Source: Cyathus striatus (Eukaryota; Basidiomycota; Agaricomycetes; Agaricales; Nidulariaceae). Taken from it: a stretch of DNA of 64,000 bases. Shown here one piece after another: positions 1 to 12,328 of the stretch. The notes beneath the pieces were generated by a model, which ran no database searches, was not told the DNA's origin, and saw only the letters and a list, made by a program, of their open reading frames with translations. Location: contig JAOVFP010000010.1 of NCBI GenBank assembly GCA_025738555.1, positions 4,413,501 through 4,477,500 of the forward strand. The letters are read 5' to 3'. Both the position numbers and the translations under genes were made by a program. Positions within the stretch are counted from its first letter, which is position 1; each line of letters starts with the position of its first letter.

Positions 1-81
1 TCATCCGCTTTCCCGTGATAGGAATAATTATTCGCAGCTATAGGACATGTTGCTGTGTTGTTCCGCTAGTATACAAGCCGA

Positions 82-2284
82 CTACAGTTCCTCCCTTGCA
101 GAGGCTTTCTTTCCCTTTTCACCACCATCAACAGGCAAACAGAGAGCAGGTGTTGTCCCCGTGAACTGGTATTCGCACTTCTCAAGTTCTTGTACCGTAA
201 GGAGGGTATTCTCTGTTCCGCATGTCAGAAGTAACTAACGGTATGCATCAGTATCCATTCATCTCAAACATGTGACAATAAAAGTGGGAGTTAGAGGAAA
301 AGGATGAAACACGTACCACCGTGCTGCGTTCAGGACCATTCCAGCATCGCGTTCCATGCTTGTAAACTTGCTTTTGGTAATATTCGGGTGTGCCAGGTTT
401 AACATCAGGTGATGGGTTCCAAGATTCAAATTTCCTATATTAAGAAATGTAAGTGATCATCGATTCCTGAGAGTTAAATTGCAAACCCTAGACTAAATGT
501 TTGACCGCCGTTATTGGGTTTCTGTTTGGATTCGTTGAACAAGCAGACCTCATAGGTGTAGCTAGAAGAACAATATTATGTCAGATAAGAGGATAACAGT
601 GATGAAAGACACTCACTCTCCGGTGTTCTTCTCTAAGCAAGTACCATCTAGTTTCTTCCACTCGCCCTCAGCACCAAAGCCCTCAACTAAAAAGATTTCA
701 GAGAGGTCTTCTTCTGTCTTCTTCTTATCACGCCTTACACGCGAAAGTTGAGTTTCAGCTTCTGATAGCGCTTGCTGAGCGCGAGAAGAGTCCGCTGAGG
801 CAACGTGTCAGGACGGCTCAAGACTTAGACTCATAAAGGGGTAAAATCACCTGCTGCTGAACTTTCCAAGTTAGAGATCCCGAGGAGCCCAAGCCATGAA
901 ATAACCGTATCTTTGATATCGTCATAATATGACAGGAATGAATCTGGGAGATACGCGGACAGGTCATATACTACATATGATCAGTGAGCCCTTCTAATGT
1001 AGAAATGGGGGACATACAAATTGAGCCCTCTGCAGGCGACTTGATATGCTCGTCATGCTCAAAAAGGAGAGAAGTGAGATCCATCTCAAAGAGATCGTCG
1101 AGCTCCTCCTCGAGTTGCCCAGCGGTCCACATGCCCTCTTCAAGCTGCTCCTCTTCTTTCTTAGGCTCATCCATATTCTCTTCATTCTGGCCCTCTTTAC
1201 CGACGTCGTTGATATGGGGAAGGCCGGCAAGTTCTTCCCAGCCACGAACCGCCTCTAGAACAGCCATGTCTTGATAGTTGGGGTTATATCCAGCACGAAG
1301 AGAGTTAAGGATATCGCCAAGTGCATTCTCCCGCTCGAGATGCTTCTTGTGCTCCCGTTGTAAAGACTTCAGCGCACGAGAATGGGTAAGAAGGGCCTGG
1401 AACAGTGCTGATTGGGTTTAATCAGAGTTGAGTGAGCAGTTGGGATCGTCAGCTTACGCGACTTCTCTTTGTGCTCCAAGGCAGCCTGGGAAATGGACTC
1501 TGTACGTTGTACAACCTCTACATTGTGATATCCACGTCAAGAATTGAAATCCTGCGTTGATTTAGGATCGTACCCTTTAAGCGTTCGACTTCCTTTTCTT
1601 TCGACTCGATATCCTTTTCCAAGGACTTGAGTTGCTCCTCGAGCCGAGCTTTCTCTTTGTGAGCAAAGTGAATATATGTCGAGCGAATCTTGGATCCCTG
1701 GTTGAAGTTCAGAAGACTATAGGATTACTGTTGGTATAACAACACGTGCCGTTCTCCTAAGTTTGTGCTCTTCGTCGCGCTTCTTCCTATATTCTTCGCC
1801 GACTTCCGTACAAACATTCTTGCAAACGCCGGGTCGCTCATCTGAACCGTCACAACATTGCGGCTCTGTTGTTGCATTAATACTGAATATAACTTTCCAG
1901 CATGTTAATACTTGCCGCATAATCCATCCTTTACTCGAGAACTAGGAATGGATGCCCCAATGTGGCCGTCGTTGCGACAATAGAATGTAGTATTAGGACA
2001 TGCTCCAGTTCCTGCACCATCCAGCATCACATTTAGCCAGAAGAATACACACACACATATATATAGAATATATTACCCGGCTCGTCACTACCATCTGGGC
2101 AGTCGCAAGAGTCGTCATTCACGAAATCCCAAGGTATCACTTTAGAACCGTCTAAACACGCCCATGTTCCAGATTTTGAGGCGACATATCTCGAAATTAG
2201 ATCAGGCTTAACGCCAAAAGTCTTGTCAACACCAGCAAGCACAGACTGCGAGAAGGGGAGAAGGAGAAAGATCCAGGGGACCAT
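82..2284 (-). CDS. GTB1: Glucosidase II beta subunit (ER quality control)
   Basis: This is the non-catalytic subunit of ER glucosidase II, which helps the alpha subunit trim glucose from N-glycans. The start at 2284 opens with a clear signal peptide (MVPWIFLLLPFSQSVLAG). Two LDL-receptor-A-like cysteine segments follow, with the motifs DDSCDCPDGSDEPG and CCDGSDERPGVCKN. A charged coiled-coil stretch lies at about 1000-1700. A C-terminal mannose-6-phosphate-receptor homology domain at about 80-700 contains YTYEVCLFNESKQKP and NNGGQTFSLG. The protein ends REEL, a variant of the HDEL/KDEL retrieval signal. The gene is split by many short introns, so only its outer limits are given; the stop is at 82-84. 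The intron near 2045-2075 holds a CA/TA microsatellite. It is divergent from the eS25 gene. The family call is secure; internal exon borders are not. Confidence 0.9.
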
Positions 2285-2445
2285 TGGGGGTAGTTGAGAC
2301 TTGCTCTTGCCAACTTAGCCAATTCGACCGACGTGTCGCGTTCGTGGGCGCTTATATTACGTAAGCTGAACAAACAAGGCACGCTGATGCTGAATCTTGG
2401 ACGCTTCTCTTCAAGCCAACGGTATCATCGACGGTCGACTCAAGA
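2285..2445. promoter_or_regulatory. Divergent promoter region, GTB1 / eS25
   Basis: Only about 160 bp separate the two start codons, so both transcripts must start from this stretch. It holds a CCAAT-like box (GCCAATTC) and a perfect TTACGTAA palindrome at 2357-2364, a typical bZIP half-site pair. No function is shown by sequence alone. Confidence 0.45.
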
Positions 2446-2980
2446 ATGGTGAGTCCATAATTTCTCAATTTTCTGGCTGTGGTGTTCGTCTGGGATGCTG
2501 TATGGACGTGCTGTATACTTTCGACTGCAGTAGCGGTAGATTTGGGTTGGATTCATCTGCGCAATCTTGGATGACGAAGAATTTCCGTTGCTGACATTTC
2601 CCCCCCCATAGGCCAAAGCTAAAGCACCCACGACGTCGAGTGGCGGCAAAGCCGCAAAGAAGAAGAAGTGGTCCAAGGGAAAGGTCAAGGATAAGGCCCA
2701 ACACGCTGTCTCCCTCGACAAGGTTACCTTCGACCGTATCATCAAGGAGGTCCCTACCTTCAAGTTCATCAGCCAGAGCATTCTCATCGAACGTCTCAAG
2801 GTCAACGGCAGTTTGGCACGCATTGCTATCAGGCACTTGGAGAAGGAGGGTCATATCAAGAGGATCGTCCACCACTCTGCCCAGCTCATCTACAGTATGT
2901 AGTCCTGCTCTAATATGTTTATTCTTTATTCTGAACTGGAATTGTCTCTTTTTGCAGCACGGGCAACTGGCTCAGACTAG
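2446..2980 (+). CDS. RPS25: 40S ribosomal protein eS25
   Basis: Component of the small ribosomal subunit. Three exons fit: 2446-2448, 2612-2894 and 2958-2980. Together they give 102 residues, close to the family norm of about 105. The first exon is only the ATG, followed directly by a GTGAGT donor, as is often seen in fungal ribosomal protein genes. The protein starts with a Lys-rich tail (KAAKKKKWSKGKVKDK). The winged-helix core follows, with VSLDKVTFDRIIKEVP, SQSILIERLKVNGSLA and LEKEGHIKRIVHHSAQLIYT, all hallmarks of eS25. It ends RATGSD. Confidence 0.97.
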
Positions 2981-3377
2981 ATGTCTCACGTCTTCCGTCG
3001 TCCTCATTATGATTTGATAGGCACATGTATTCCCCGCGCACACACTAAAATTTATGCTTTTGGTCAAAATTCCATCTTGTAGCAAGTTTCCATTTAACTA
3101 ATGTATTCCAGTGCGTAAGCTGCGACAATGCTACTTAAGTTTTAATAAGTTTCGATGCTGAAAGATTTCCTAAACTATTCAATGACCTTGACCTCTGAAA
3201 TTGAGATATAACACTCGAGGTGTCCGGACGGCGGACGGTGCATTTTCGTCATTTAAGGCATTTGCATTAACCGGAACGCTCCTTGGAGTATGGCTCCGAT
3301 AGTCTCCCGGACGGCCTGTTCGGTACCCCAGTTTATAGCCATCAAGATATTCTACCCCCCCTTTCTCTCCCACCAAT

Positions 3378-5523
3378 ATGTCTACGGAAAGCTACTATAT
3401 AGGCATTGATGTAGGTACAGGTTCAGTCCGAGCGTCGTTGGTGAAGAAAGACGGCACGACCGTAGCATCGTCCACTCAGGACACCATCACCTGGCGCGAT
3501 CAGAACGATCACAGGATCTTCGAGCAATCGACTGCCGACATCTGGCAAGGAATTTCTGCTAGCATTAAGCAATGTCTAAAGGAATCTCATGTTGACCCAC
3601 GCGCGGTGAAAGGACTCGGTTTTGACGCTACTTGTTCTTTAGCCGTGACTGACCTCGAGGGCGAGCCAGTAGCCGTGACGAAGGGAAAGGAGCTCGGTGA
3701 ACATGGAGAGAGGGATATCATCCTATGGGCTGATCATCGCGCTGAGAAGGAGGCCGAATTAATCAATGGTACGGGCTCAATTGTGTTGGACTACGTCGGT
3801 GGGAAAATGAGCGTGAGCCATAGCCCAGGGTATCAATAGCTCATTCACTGATGCTCCGTTCAGTTAGAAATGGAAATACCCAAAATACTATGGCTGAAAA
3901 ACAACATGGACCCTGCACGTTTCTCCAAGTGCCAATTTTTCGATCTTCCTGATTTTCTGACATACCGTGCAACAGCGGATAGCACGCGGTCCTGCTGTTC
4001 CCTTACGTGCAAGTGCTCGTTTATTCCAAAGAGTGGATGGCAGGCAGAATTCTTTGAGAAGATCGGCCTGGGCGAGTTGGTGATGAACGACTATAAATCT
4101 ATCGGTGCCACGAAAGGCAAAGTTTTGACGGCCGGGCTGCCTGTTGGTAATGGACTGTCGAAGACGGCTGCTGAAGAGTTTGGCTTGCCCGAGGGCACAC
4201 CTGTTGGTAGTGGGATAATTGACGCGTTGGTTGATCTCTTTCTGTTGGATGACGCGTTGACGAGTTGTGCACAGGTACGCAGGATGGCTGGGAACGGTTG
4301 CAGCACGCTACAAGGAGGATGGAAAATTGTCAGACATTATTCCTTCTGTGGAGGAGTCTCAACACCGTCTCGCTGCTGTTGCTGGCACAAGTACATGCCA
4401 TATTGTCCAAAGTCGGGAGGGTATATTTGTCGACGGTGTATGGGGGCCATACAAAGTAAATTTACGTGCTCAAGGTACATCTACAACATGCTAACATGTT
4501 CCTTCAGGACCCTGTGTTCCGTGGATGGTGGATGAACGAGGGCGGTCAATCGTCGACTGGACAAGTAAGCCCTTTCGTCTCAGAAGATTATTTGCGTTCT
4601 TAAGGATCCTAGTTGATCGACTTTATCCTGAAAACACATCCTGCCTACCCCGAACTCGTTGAAGTTGGGAAGCAGCAGCAAAAGAATATACATACCCGTA
4701 TGGATATAAGTCTACTATATTTGGACTGGTGACTAACTTACATCAAGTTATACAGGAAAACTTGGAAAGGCTTCAAGAGGAAAACAAGGTAGACAGTTTT
4801 ACTGAGTTGACGAAAGACTTGCATGTGTATCCTGATTTCCATGGTACGTCTCGCCATCGTCTTCTTTCTTCAGCGTAATTTATGTCGTGCAGGAAACCGT
4901 TCGCCCATCGCTGATCCTCGCATGCGTGGGTCAATCGTAGGCCTTGAACTTGTATGTAATTCTCATATACAACTTCAACACCAAAACTCATGACTAAATA
5001 GGACTCGGGGCTGAACGACCTCTCAAAACGATACAATGTAACCCTCGAATCCATCGCTCTCCAAACGCGGCACATCATCGACGAGATGAACGAAAAAGGA
5101 CACTCAATTACCTCCATCTACATGAGCGGCGGGCAAGCCAAGAACATACGCCTCATGCAGCTTTTCGCGAATACCTGCGGCATGCCCGTCGTGTTGCCTG
5201 CGGACCACGCGACGGCGGTGGTGCTTGGCGCTGCCATGTTGGGCAGATTCGCTGCGGAGGTTAGTGTGCGTGCTGCTGGTGATTTGAATGAGGAGGACCA
5301 AGCGGAGGCGTTTTGGAAGATTATGGTTCGTTTTGTTTTGTTTTTGGATTATTTATTGGGCTAACAATTTGATTAGGTTGAAATGACTCCGGTTGGGACG
5401 CTTATAGCACCTAATGCTACACCCAAGGAGAAAAAGTTGCTGGAGGCAAAGTACAAGATCTTCAGGGAGAGCATTCTCATTCAAAAGAGGTGGAGGAAGG
5501 AAATGGAGGAAGCTGCAGCTTAA
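3378..5523 (+). CDS. FGGY-family carbohydrate kinase (probable D-ribulokinase)
   Basis: ATP-dependent pentulose kinase of the group that includes human FGGY and yeast YDR109C, which are known as D-ribulokinases. Nine exons can be placed: 3378-3812, 3864-4225, 4275-4455, 4508-4564, 4613-4697, 4748-4843, 4893-4951, 5002-5325 and 5377-5523. They sum to 582 codons. The N-terminal phosphate loop is GIDVGTGSVRASLV. Other family blocks are ILWADHRAEKEAE, FDLPDFLTYRAT, GSGIIDAYAGWLGTVAARY (restored across the intron at 4226-4274), DPVFRGWWMNEGGQSSTGQ and the C-terminal adenosine motif MSGGQAKNIRLMQLFA. All expected parts are present, so the gene looks functional. The substrate is inferred from family membership. 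Confidence 0.93.
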
Positions 5524-5740
5524 ACAAGGAAATTTACTTTTGCATGTACATATACACCTGGATACCTCTGTATACCATCATTACAACATGGACTACCTCA
5601 CAAAGATCATACCAAAAATTGGGTCAAGGGCATGGGCATGAGCTGACATAGGTCGTGGTCGCATACGCAATAAATGCATACAGTTTTGGTATGTAAAGAA
5701 GGGGAGAGACGGTAAAAGCAATATGAAACTAAGACACCAT

Positions 5741-6674
5741 CTAAACCTCCTTGACCTTGACAGTACCACGGAGCAGACCAGTCTAAAATAAAAGCAAAGT
5801 TGAAATACCAAACGAGCGAAACAGAAGAAAACACGTACGCGGCGGGCAGCAATAAGACCGACTTTCTGTCCAGGAACGGCGGAGCGGGCAATGGTGGAAG
5901 CCTTTCCGATATGCTGGTGATTACCACCACCGTGAGGATGGTCAACGGGATTCATAGCAACACCACGAGTACGGGGCCAGTTGTAACGCTTAGCCTTGTA
6001 CTTGTGGAATGCCCTACCAGCCTTGAGCAGGGGCTTGTCGATCCTTCCACCACCAGCAACAATACCAACGGTCGCACGCGCAGAGCCAGACACGGTCTTC
6101 TTCGCGCCGGAGGGGAGACGGATGCGGGTCTTGTTATCGTCGGGGGAGTGGCCGATGACAGTGGCGTAGTTGCCTGAGGTGCGGGCAAGGGCACCACGGT
6201 CACCGACTTTCTCCTCAACGTTGCAGATGATGGTTCCCTCGGGGAGCTGGGCGACGGGGATGACGTTTCCGACGGCGAGCTGGGCCTTCTTGCCGCAGTA
6301 GACGAAGGCACCGGTGTGTAGGCCTTCGGTGGCAATGAAGGTCTCCTTGCGGAGCTTGTAGCGGTAGGGGTCACGGAAGACCACGCGAGCGAGGGGTGCA
6401 CCACTGTTTTTTCGCTAAATTTAATGGGTTTTTTGGGGAAAGTTTGAAATGTACGCACCGACCGGGATCGTGGATGATCTCCTTCACAATACCCCGGATG
6501 TAGCCATTGCGCTCTGCAAAGTCAAGGTTGCGGAGACGGGCAGGGTTCTTGTTAAGATGTGTGTGCGATTTGAACTGGTGGATTTCGTGATGTTAGGCTA
6601 TAATTGAGAATTGAAATGCGAGTCAAACGTACGATAGCGTGCGAGCGCCTCTGTGCCCTGATAACCCGACCCAT
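5741..6674 (-). CDS. RPL2: 60S ribosomal protein uL2 (L2/L8)
   Basis: Large-subunit protein at the peptidyl-transferase centre. The exons on the minus strand are 6674-6633, 6574-6459, 6403-5839 and 5782-5741. They give 254 residues, the usual fungal length. The start [14 protein letters not shown] matches the family. The conserved core includes [39 protein letters not shown] and the universally conserved histidine loop [18 protein letters not shown]. It ends [13 protein letters not shown]. It is convergent with the FGGY kinase, with 217 bp between their stop codons. Confidence 0.97.
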
Positions 6675-8222
6675 TTCTAATACTGAAAGAGAGAAAGCAA
6701 GTTAGAAAGCAGTTTTGAAAGCGGAGAGCTGAATTTGAGGAGAAAAGAGTCATCCAAGTGGTGACATGTCCATCCAGCGTATCTGGTCGGATTTCGAGTC
6801 CGTTTTTTGGGCGTAGGTGGTTTATGGACATGTATAATGTCGTCTGGGGGATTATGAGGGGGAGGACGGGCATACTTACATCCTTAGGTGTCTTGAGGAA
6901 CGATTTGGTACGTTGGGCACCTCGATACACTGGTGGGATTCGGTGTGGCGAAAACAATAGTAAACAGTTACGTAAGCAAGGATGATCACAGTCCGCGGTT
7001 GCGCGTTCGAAGCTGACTGCGACAAAACTGCAAACCAAATTGTGGAAAGTCTCTGAAGTGCTAACCAAATGTATGACAGTACTGAAGATTGAGTACTCCA
7101 CTTGAGACGCTTCTGATTATTCTGGATATGTTTAAAATTGCGAATTGACGGGGCTAAACTACATGTAATATTGATAATTTTTACAAGAACGTGCGGACAA
7201 CAGGAAAACACGCTGGGGTGAATCTGACAAGCATGAGACGATCTCTACATGGTACATACTGGAAAGAGAAAGTTTACGAGGGCTGGGCCATGTGGCTTGC
7301 GAATCAGAGTTGGTGTGATGTAAAGGCAATCACAGCAGTCTGAGATGTGAGAGTCACATAAAATAACATGGCCGGGACGGGCGATGGGGGACAGCGGTTG
7401 ATCGAGGAAGATAGGAAGGAAAGACCTTCCATTCTGCGTTCGAGTGGGACAAATCGAGATCGATGGTGACAGGAGGATATAAAGCCAAAGAGGCTGGGAC
7501 CACGGGCAGACATGGCACCCCAGATACGCGAGGACGACAGACAGACAGGACGCAGAGGAGGTGGATGGGACGGGCGGCAAAGGGGAGAGAGGGGGCGCCT
7601 AGGTGAGTGTGATTTAGACTCCGCGTGTCCCACGGGTGGTCTACAAGCATCAACTGGCAATTGCAAGCAACTCAGCTGCCATCCGTCGTTTTCGTCTGCT
7701 CTGCGCTCGTCTATGCCCCCATCCACCCGCTCTGCTCATCTCTGATCTGCTCCAGAACAATACCACCGTCCACCAGCCTTTTTTTCCCCGCGAGAACAAC
7801 CTAATTCTGGGCTCTGGGCAATTTCACTATTGCACGCTTGTTCTCCGCCACCATCGACGCCCCCAGCGCACTCCCCTCATCCACCACCCCCACCCTCCCA
7901 TCTAATTCTGCCATCTACCCCGTCTATCTGTACTCTTGCGACGATACCAGCGCTGCAGCACCACCCACCGCCACCCCAGGACTCCCCCATTGTCTCCCTA
8001 TACCTCCCCTATACCTCCCACTTACGACCCATCCATCCCCACTAATCAACCCCACCCCCGACTACGCTTATACCACCCCCATCAACGCTCTTGTAGCCTG
8101 TATTCCATCTAAAATCCGGACAACACATACCCCCCCGGCTACCCTGCATCACACCCGCACCCCTACTCTCTACCATACCTTGGCAGTCGTCCTGACACCA
8201 CCCTCGCATCCCCAGCACGGGT
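6675..8222. other. Intergenic region and probable long leader of the SSXT gene
   Basis: No convincing gene. The left part (6675-7250) is the upstream region of uL2. From about 7640 to 8222 the plus strand becomes strongly C/T-rich, as expected of a 5' leader or core promoter of the next gene. A short upstream reading frame (ATG at 7713, stop at 7743-7745, 10 codons) lies in it. Confidence 0.5.
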
Positions 8223-9646
8223 ATGATTCATCTTGATCGTAATCCTCACCCGACTGCATCCCCACTCGACAAGCAAAACCTCATCCTCTCCGACGACAAA
8301 ATTCTTTCCTGGTCCATCTCCCATGATGACCAGTCCTTCTCGGAGGACTTTGGTTCATTACAACCGCAGGAGGACGTCTCGTCCGCATCCCCTGCTCCCC
8401 CGGCCCCCGCTTCCACCGCCACCACAGCTTCCAGCAATCCTGGCCCTGTCACGCCGGTAGACGCCAGCGACCCACTACGCTCCCACTCCTCCCCCGCCAG
8501 CCCAGCAGACGGAAACTCCACCTCGCCTACCCGCGACCGCAGCTCCTCACTCTCCACAGCACCCGACAGCGCATCCCCCAATACCCACCCTGAGACCCAG
8601 AGCTCCCCGCCAGCCCCCGCCGGTGCAGAAGAAAAGGAGGCCCCAGCAGACCCACCCAGAAGAGAGGAGGAGGAAGAGGACGAAGTGAAGGGTGCTGAAA
8701 AAACATCGAGGCTGTCTACGCCCCTCAGTGAGCTGTCGCCCGCTCCCGATCAGGAGGACGACCAGGACTCCCATGGCAGTGACGACACTCACAAAAGTGA
8801 CGCTGCAGCCGATGCCTCAAAGGGCGGAAAACTTACGAACGGGATTGGGGAGACACTGAAAGAGGGTCATATTTCGAACCCCGCCGCAGATGGTGTCATT
8901 GCGCATCACAATATCTCTACACCTTCCAAGTCCGATTTGGGCTCCAATTCAAGAATGAACAGCGTTGGTCCGGGTGGATCCAATTTCTTCCAGCAATCGT
9001 CGCCGTCCACGCCCATCGTCGAGTCGCCTCTTACGCCGTCGTCTATAAACCCGGCTAATTCCGCTCAGGCGGGGGCTGAAAATGACCCCAAGGTCCTTGC
9101 GATATTGGAGCTCAACCTTGAGATGTTGAAGTACGTAAGGAATTGCACGGGATGTAGAAAAAACATTGCTGACGCATGGATCTAGGGTTCTTATGGTATT
9201 CCAAAGCCGCGGAATCAACAACAGTGATCCCAAGTTCCAGCAGTGAGTCGTCTCAGCAAATAAAGGAGCGAGCAAAAAAAAAATTTGCTCCGTTCTCTCG
9301 AAAAGTAGCTGGTATTTATTGATCCCTTGTGCTATAGGTACCAAAGTCGTATCCAGTCAAATCTTACGTGGCTAGCAGGAGCCGCTGATCAGAATCATCA
9401 ACGTGTACGTATTATCCTTCCCCCGAAAATGTCCTATAACGCTCAGCACGGAATTGAAAATAGAATATCCTCAATATGCCTCTGCCTAACCTAGAACCGC
9501 CACCTCCTATCGATTTCTTACCCACTGATAGGATTAGGCAGCTTTACGCTGAGCTTCCGGTATTGCTTGCAAAAGAGATTGCGAAGAGGCAGCAGTTTGG
9601 GCTTCAGCAGCAACAGCAGAGGGAACAGATGCAGATGCAGCAACAA

Positions 9647-9678
<32 letters not shown>

Positions 9679-9683
9679 AAGGG

Positions 9684-9722
<39 letters not shown>

Positions 9723-11907
9723 GGGAGCAACAGCAACAGCAACAACATTCCCAAGCGCAGCATATGCAACAGCATCCTCAGCCTAATTTGAAGCGCGAAC
9801 GACCCGATGAGCGTGCTGGCCCGGATCAGATGAACAAGAGAAGAGACACAGGAGAGAACAAAGTTACCCCTCCGTCACTCGCGGGTGCACCAGGGTCTGG
9901 TCAACCTGGCATGATGCCCCCTCCCCCTTCAATACCCATGTCCTCCAATTCTACCAACAACAACAATAACTTTGGAATGAACGGCGTACCTGTCGGTGCC
10001 TCCTCCACGAATGCGGGAGGGATGAACCAACCCTCGCCAGCGCATGGTGGCGACGTGACGGCCACGTCGACTGCTGCTATGGGAGGTGCTGGGATGATGC
10101 CCAGTATGATGAACACCGCTGAAGCGCAGATGGCTGCTGCTGTAAGGGAACGAAATCGGCAGGCGCAGATTAAGGCTGCTCAGGCTGCCGCGGTTGGTGG
10201 TGGACAAAACGCCATGACTCCGGGACGAATGGGTCCGCCTGGTGGGCCGACCAGCATGGGCGGTCCTGGTATGCCTGGAAATATGGGTAGCATGAATTCT
10301 TCCCCTGGCCCTTCGGGTATGGGTGGCTCTGGGTCCTCTGGTGGTGGTGGTGGTGGTGGGCCCAGCTTTAGTCAGGCTCAAATGCAGCAGGCGTACCAGA
10401 TGTTGCAGAACACAAACCACCCCTTTGTACAATACCTTGTGAAGAACATTCCTGGCTTTTTACAGATGCCGCCGCAAATCCAGGTGCAGAGGATGTTGAT
10501 TACTCAGGTAAGTATTTTTTGTTCCGTTTTGAAAAGGGTACTGATGGATGGTGGGTATTACAGCACCACATAAGACAGCAGCAACAGGAAAGTCGAGATG
10601 CACAGAATTCCATGATGGCTTCTCAGCGGAATTCGATTGGCAATGCTCAGCAGATAGGTGGCATGGGTATGCAAGCTGCCAATATGGGTGGAGGGATGGG
10701 AGGTAACATGGGAGGTGGTATGGCAGGAGGAATGAGTAGTGGCATGGGTGGGGGGATGGGAGGTGGTATGGGTGGAGGAATGGGAAGTGGCATGGGTGGT
10801 GGTATGGGAGGAGGCGGTATGGGTGGCGGCATGGGAGGCAGTATGGGCAGTGGTATGGGTGGCGGTATGGGAGGGGGAATAGGCGGTGGCATGGGCATGG
10901 GTGGTAATATGGGCGGAAATATGAATGCTGGATTCCCTGGTCAAGCAAGTAACCCCGTTTCTCCCGCACAGCATCAACAGGGTCCTCAAAATTCAATGTT
11001 TTCCGGTCAAGGTGGAGGAACGATGGATCCCCGAGCAATGGCTGCTAGTGGGCAAGCCGGGATGTCCGCCGGGATGAACATGAACAACCTCACTCCGCAA
11101 CAACAACAAAGGCAGTTGATGTTAATGCAGCAGCAACGTGGCGGTGGGGGAGGCGGCGGACCTCCTGGTGGGATGGGTGGGATGAACCCGATGATGATGA
11201 ATTCGCAGATGAATCCACAACAGATGGCATTTACCCAGCAGCAACAGCAAGAACGTATACGTCATGCTCAAGAGCGGCTGCAAGCTCAGCAGCAGCAAGC
11301 GATGGCTTCCCCAACTCACCCTTCCTCTCCCATGCCTGGCGACTTCCCCGCTCTCCGCTCGAATTCTGCGATACCAGGTATTGCCCGAAGTACGAGGTCA
11401 CCTTCAGAAAGTGCCCCGTCTCCGATGACGCCTCGAGCCCCAACAAGAGGGCCGTCGATGGGTCAGGAAGAATACACTCGCATGATGATGCAGCAACAAC
11501 AGAACCAAGCAGCGCGGGTGTTGCAAAATCAAGGACAAGGCGCTGGGTTCCCTCACCAAATGGGTGGAAGTGGCAACTGGCAAAACGCGCAGCAACAGCA
11601 ACAGGCGATGCAGATGGGTGTAGGTGGTCAAGGAGGGAACTATTCCATGTCTCCGTCTGGTAGTGCAAGTAACTCGTATGGTGGTGCACCGTCGCCACCG
11701 AATAGTGCCGGACAGAATAACTGGGGCACATCGGGTGGATATCCGTTTTCTGGTTCGCCTGGAGGCGATCAACTGCGACACATGTCCGGGACTCCTGGGC
11801 CTCAACAACAGCATCAGCAAATGCCGCTACAAAATGCTAGTCCGACCGCGGATCAGCAACCCATGTCGAATGATTTTGATCTCTTCAATACTAACTGGGG
11901 GACATAA
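8223..11907 (+). CDS. SSXT-domain transcription coactivator (SS18/Snf11-like, SWI/SNF)
   Basis: A large low-complexity nuclear protein with a short SSXT helical domain, the part of animal SS18 and fungal Snf11-type subunits that binds SWI/SNF (BAF) remodellers. Exons 8223-9130, 9186-9242, 9338-9404, 9464-10507 and 10564-11907 sum to 1,140 codons. The first 290 residues are Ser/Pro/acidic. The SSXT core (residues about 292-350) spans three exons: VLAILELNLEMLK, VLMVFQSRGINNSDPKFQQY and QSNLTWLAGAADQNHQ. Next come a proline-rich linker, poly-Gln (9605-9760), a Gly/Met-rich tract (about 10,680-10,930) and Gln-rich activation-like sequence. It ends DFDLFNTNWGT. The start is the first ATG of the open frame; an upstream exon cannot be excluded. 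SWI/SNF membership is inferred from the domain. Confidence 0.85.
9605..9780 (+). repeat. CAG/CAA poly-glutamine tract
   Basis: Mixed CAG and CAA codons encode long glutamine runs broken by RE and RE(Q) steps. Mixing the two codons limits slippage. The run lies directly after the SSXT region. A leucine-rich reading on the opposite strand is only its shadow. Confidence 0.9.
10680..10930 (+). repeat. Gly/Met-rich GGM minisatellite-like tract
   Basis: About 80 codons of degenerate GGGM / GGMGG units with GSGM variants, in frame in the SSXT protein. The underlying DNA is a degenerate array of ATGGGTGG-type units, so copy number may vary among strains. Confidence 0.9.
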
Positions 11908-12328
11908 CATGCTATCTTCGGTACTTCCTTTGCTTTCACTTCTGGGGGGAGTTGATTATTTGCTTGTTTAATTCTTTATTGCCGTTTTCCGACTTTCTTG
12001 GAAGATGAATACCTGAAGCGTTTTCTTTTTCGTGACTTCGAATTTTTATTTACTTACCAGTACACTGAACACCAATATCCCCTACTATTATTCCCTGCTT
12101 TCTGCGTATAACCGCTGTCATATATTCGGATATGTGTACCTATACTGTATGGTCCCGTAGAGCAATTGGCACAATTGCAATGATAACTATTAAGCACACT
12201 CACTTGACGCGATGGGCGCTAGTCAACAATGTGAAATGATGGCAGACAAGAGATGGGACTGCGCATGATACTCAGCTTTGCTCTGTCTCTTTCTTTATAT
12301 CTCCCCTGAACGTCCGGACTCTTTTAGG
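11908..12328. other. Intergenic, 3' UTR and promoter
   Basis: About 420 bp without a gene between the SSXT protein stop and the SH3 protein start. It is T-rich just after the stop, as expected of a 3' UTR. Nothing else is recognised. Confidence 0.5.

Noticed and set aside
4226..4274. Frameshift in the FGGY kinase after GSGIIDA
   Set aside because: A normal 49-nt GT..AG intron restores the family motif YAGWLGTVAARY.
6985..7015. GTTCGAA box near 7006 as a tRNA B-box
   Set aside because: No A-box at the right distance and no cloverleaf pairing on either strand.
9518..9775. Leucine-rich reading frame opposite the poly-Gln tract
   Set aside because: Exact complement of CAG/CAA repeats; no independent coding signal.
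10647..10898. Pro/Met-rich frame opposite the Gly/Met tract
   Set aside because: Shadow of the GGM repeat; same length and position.
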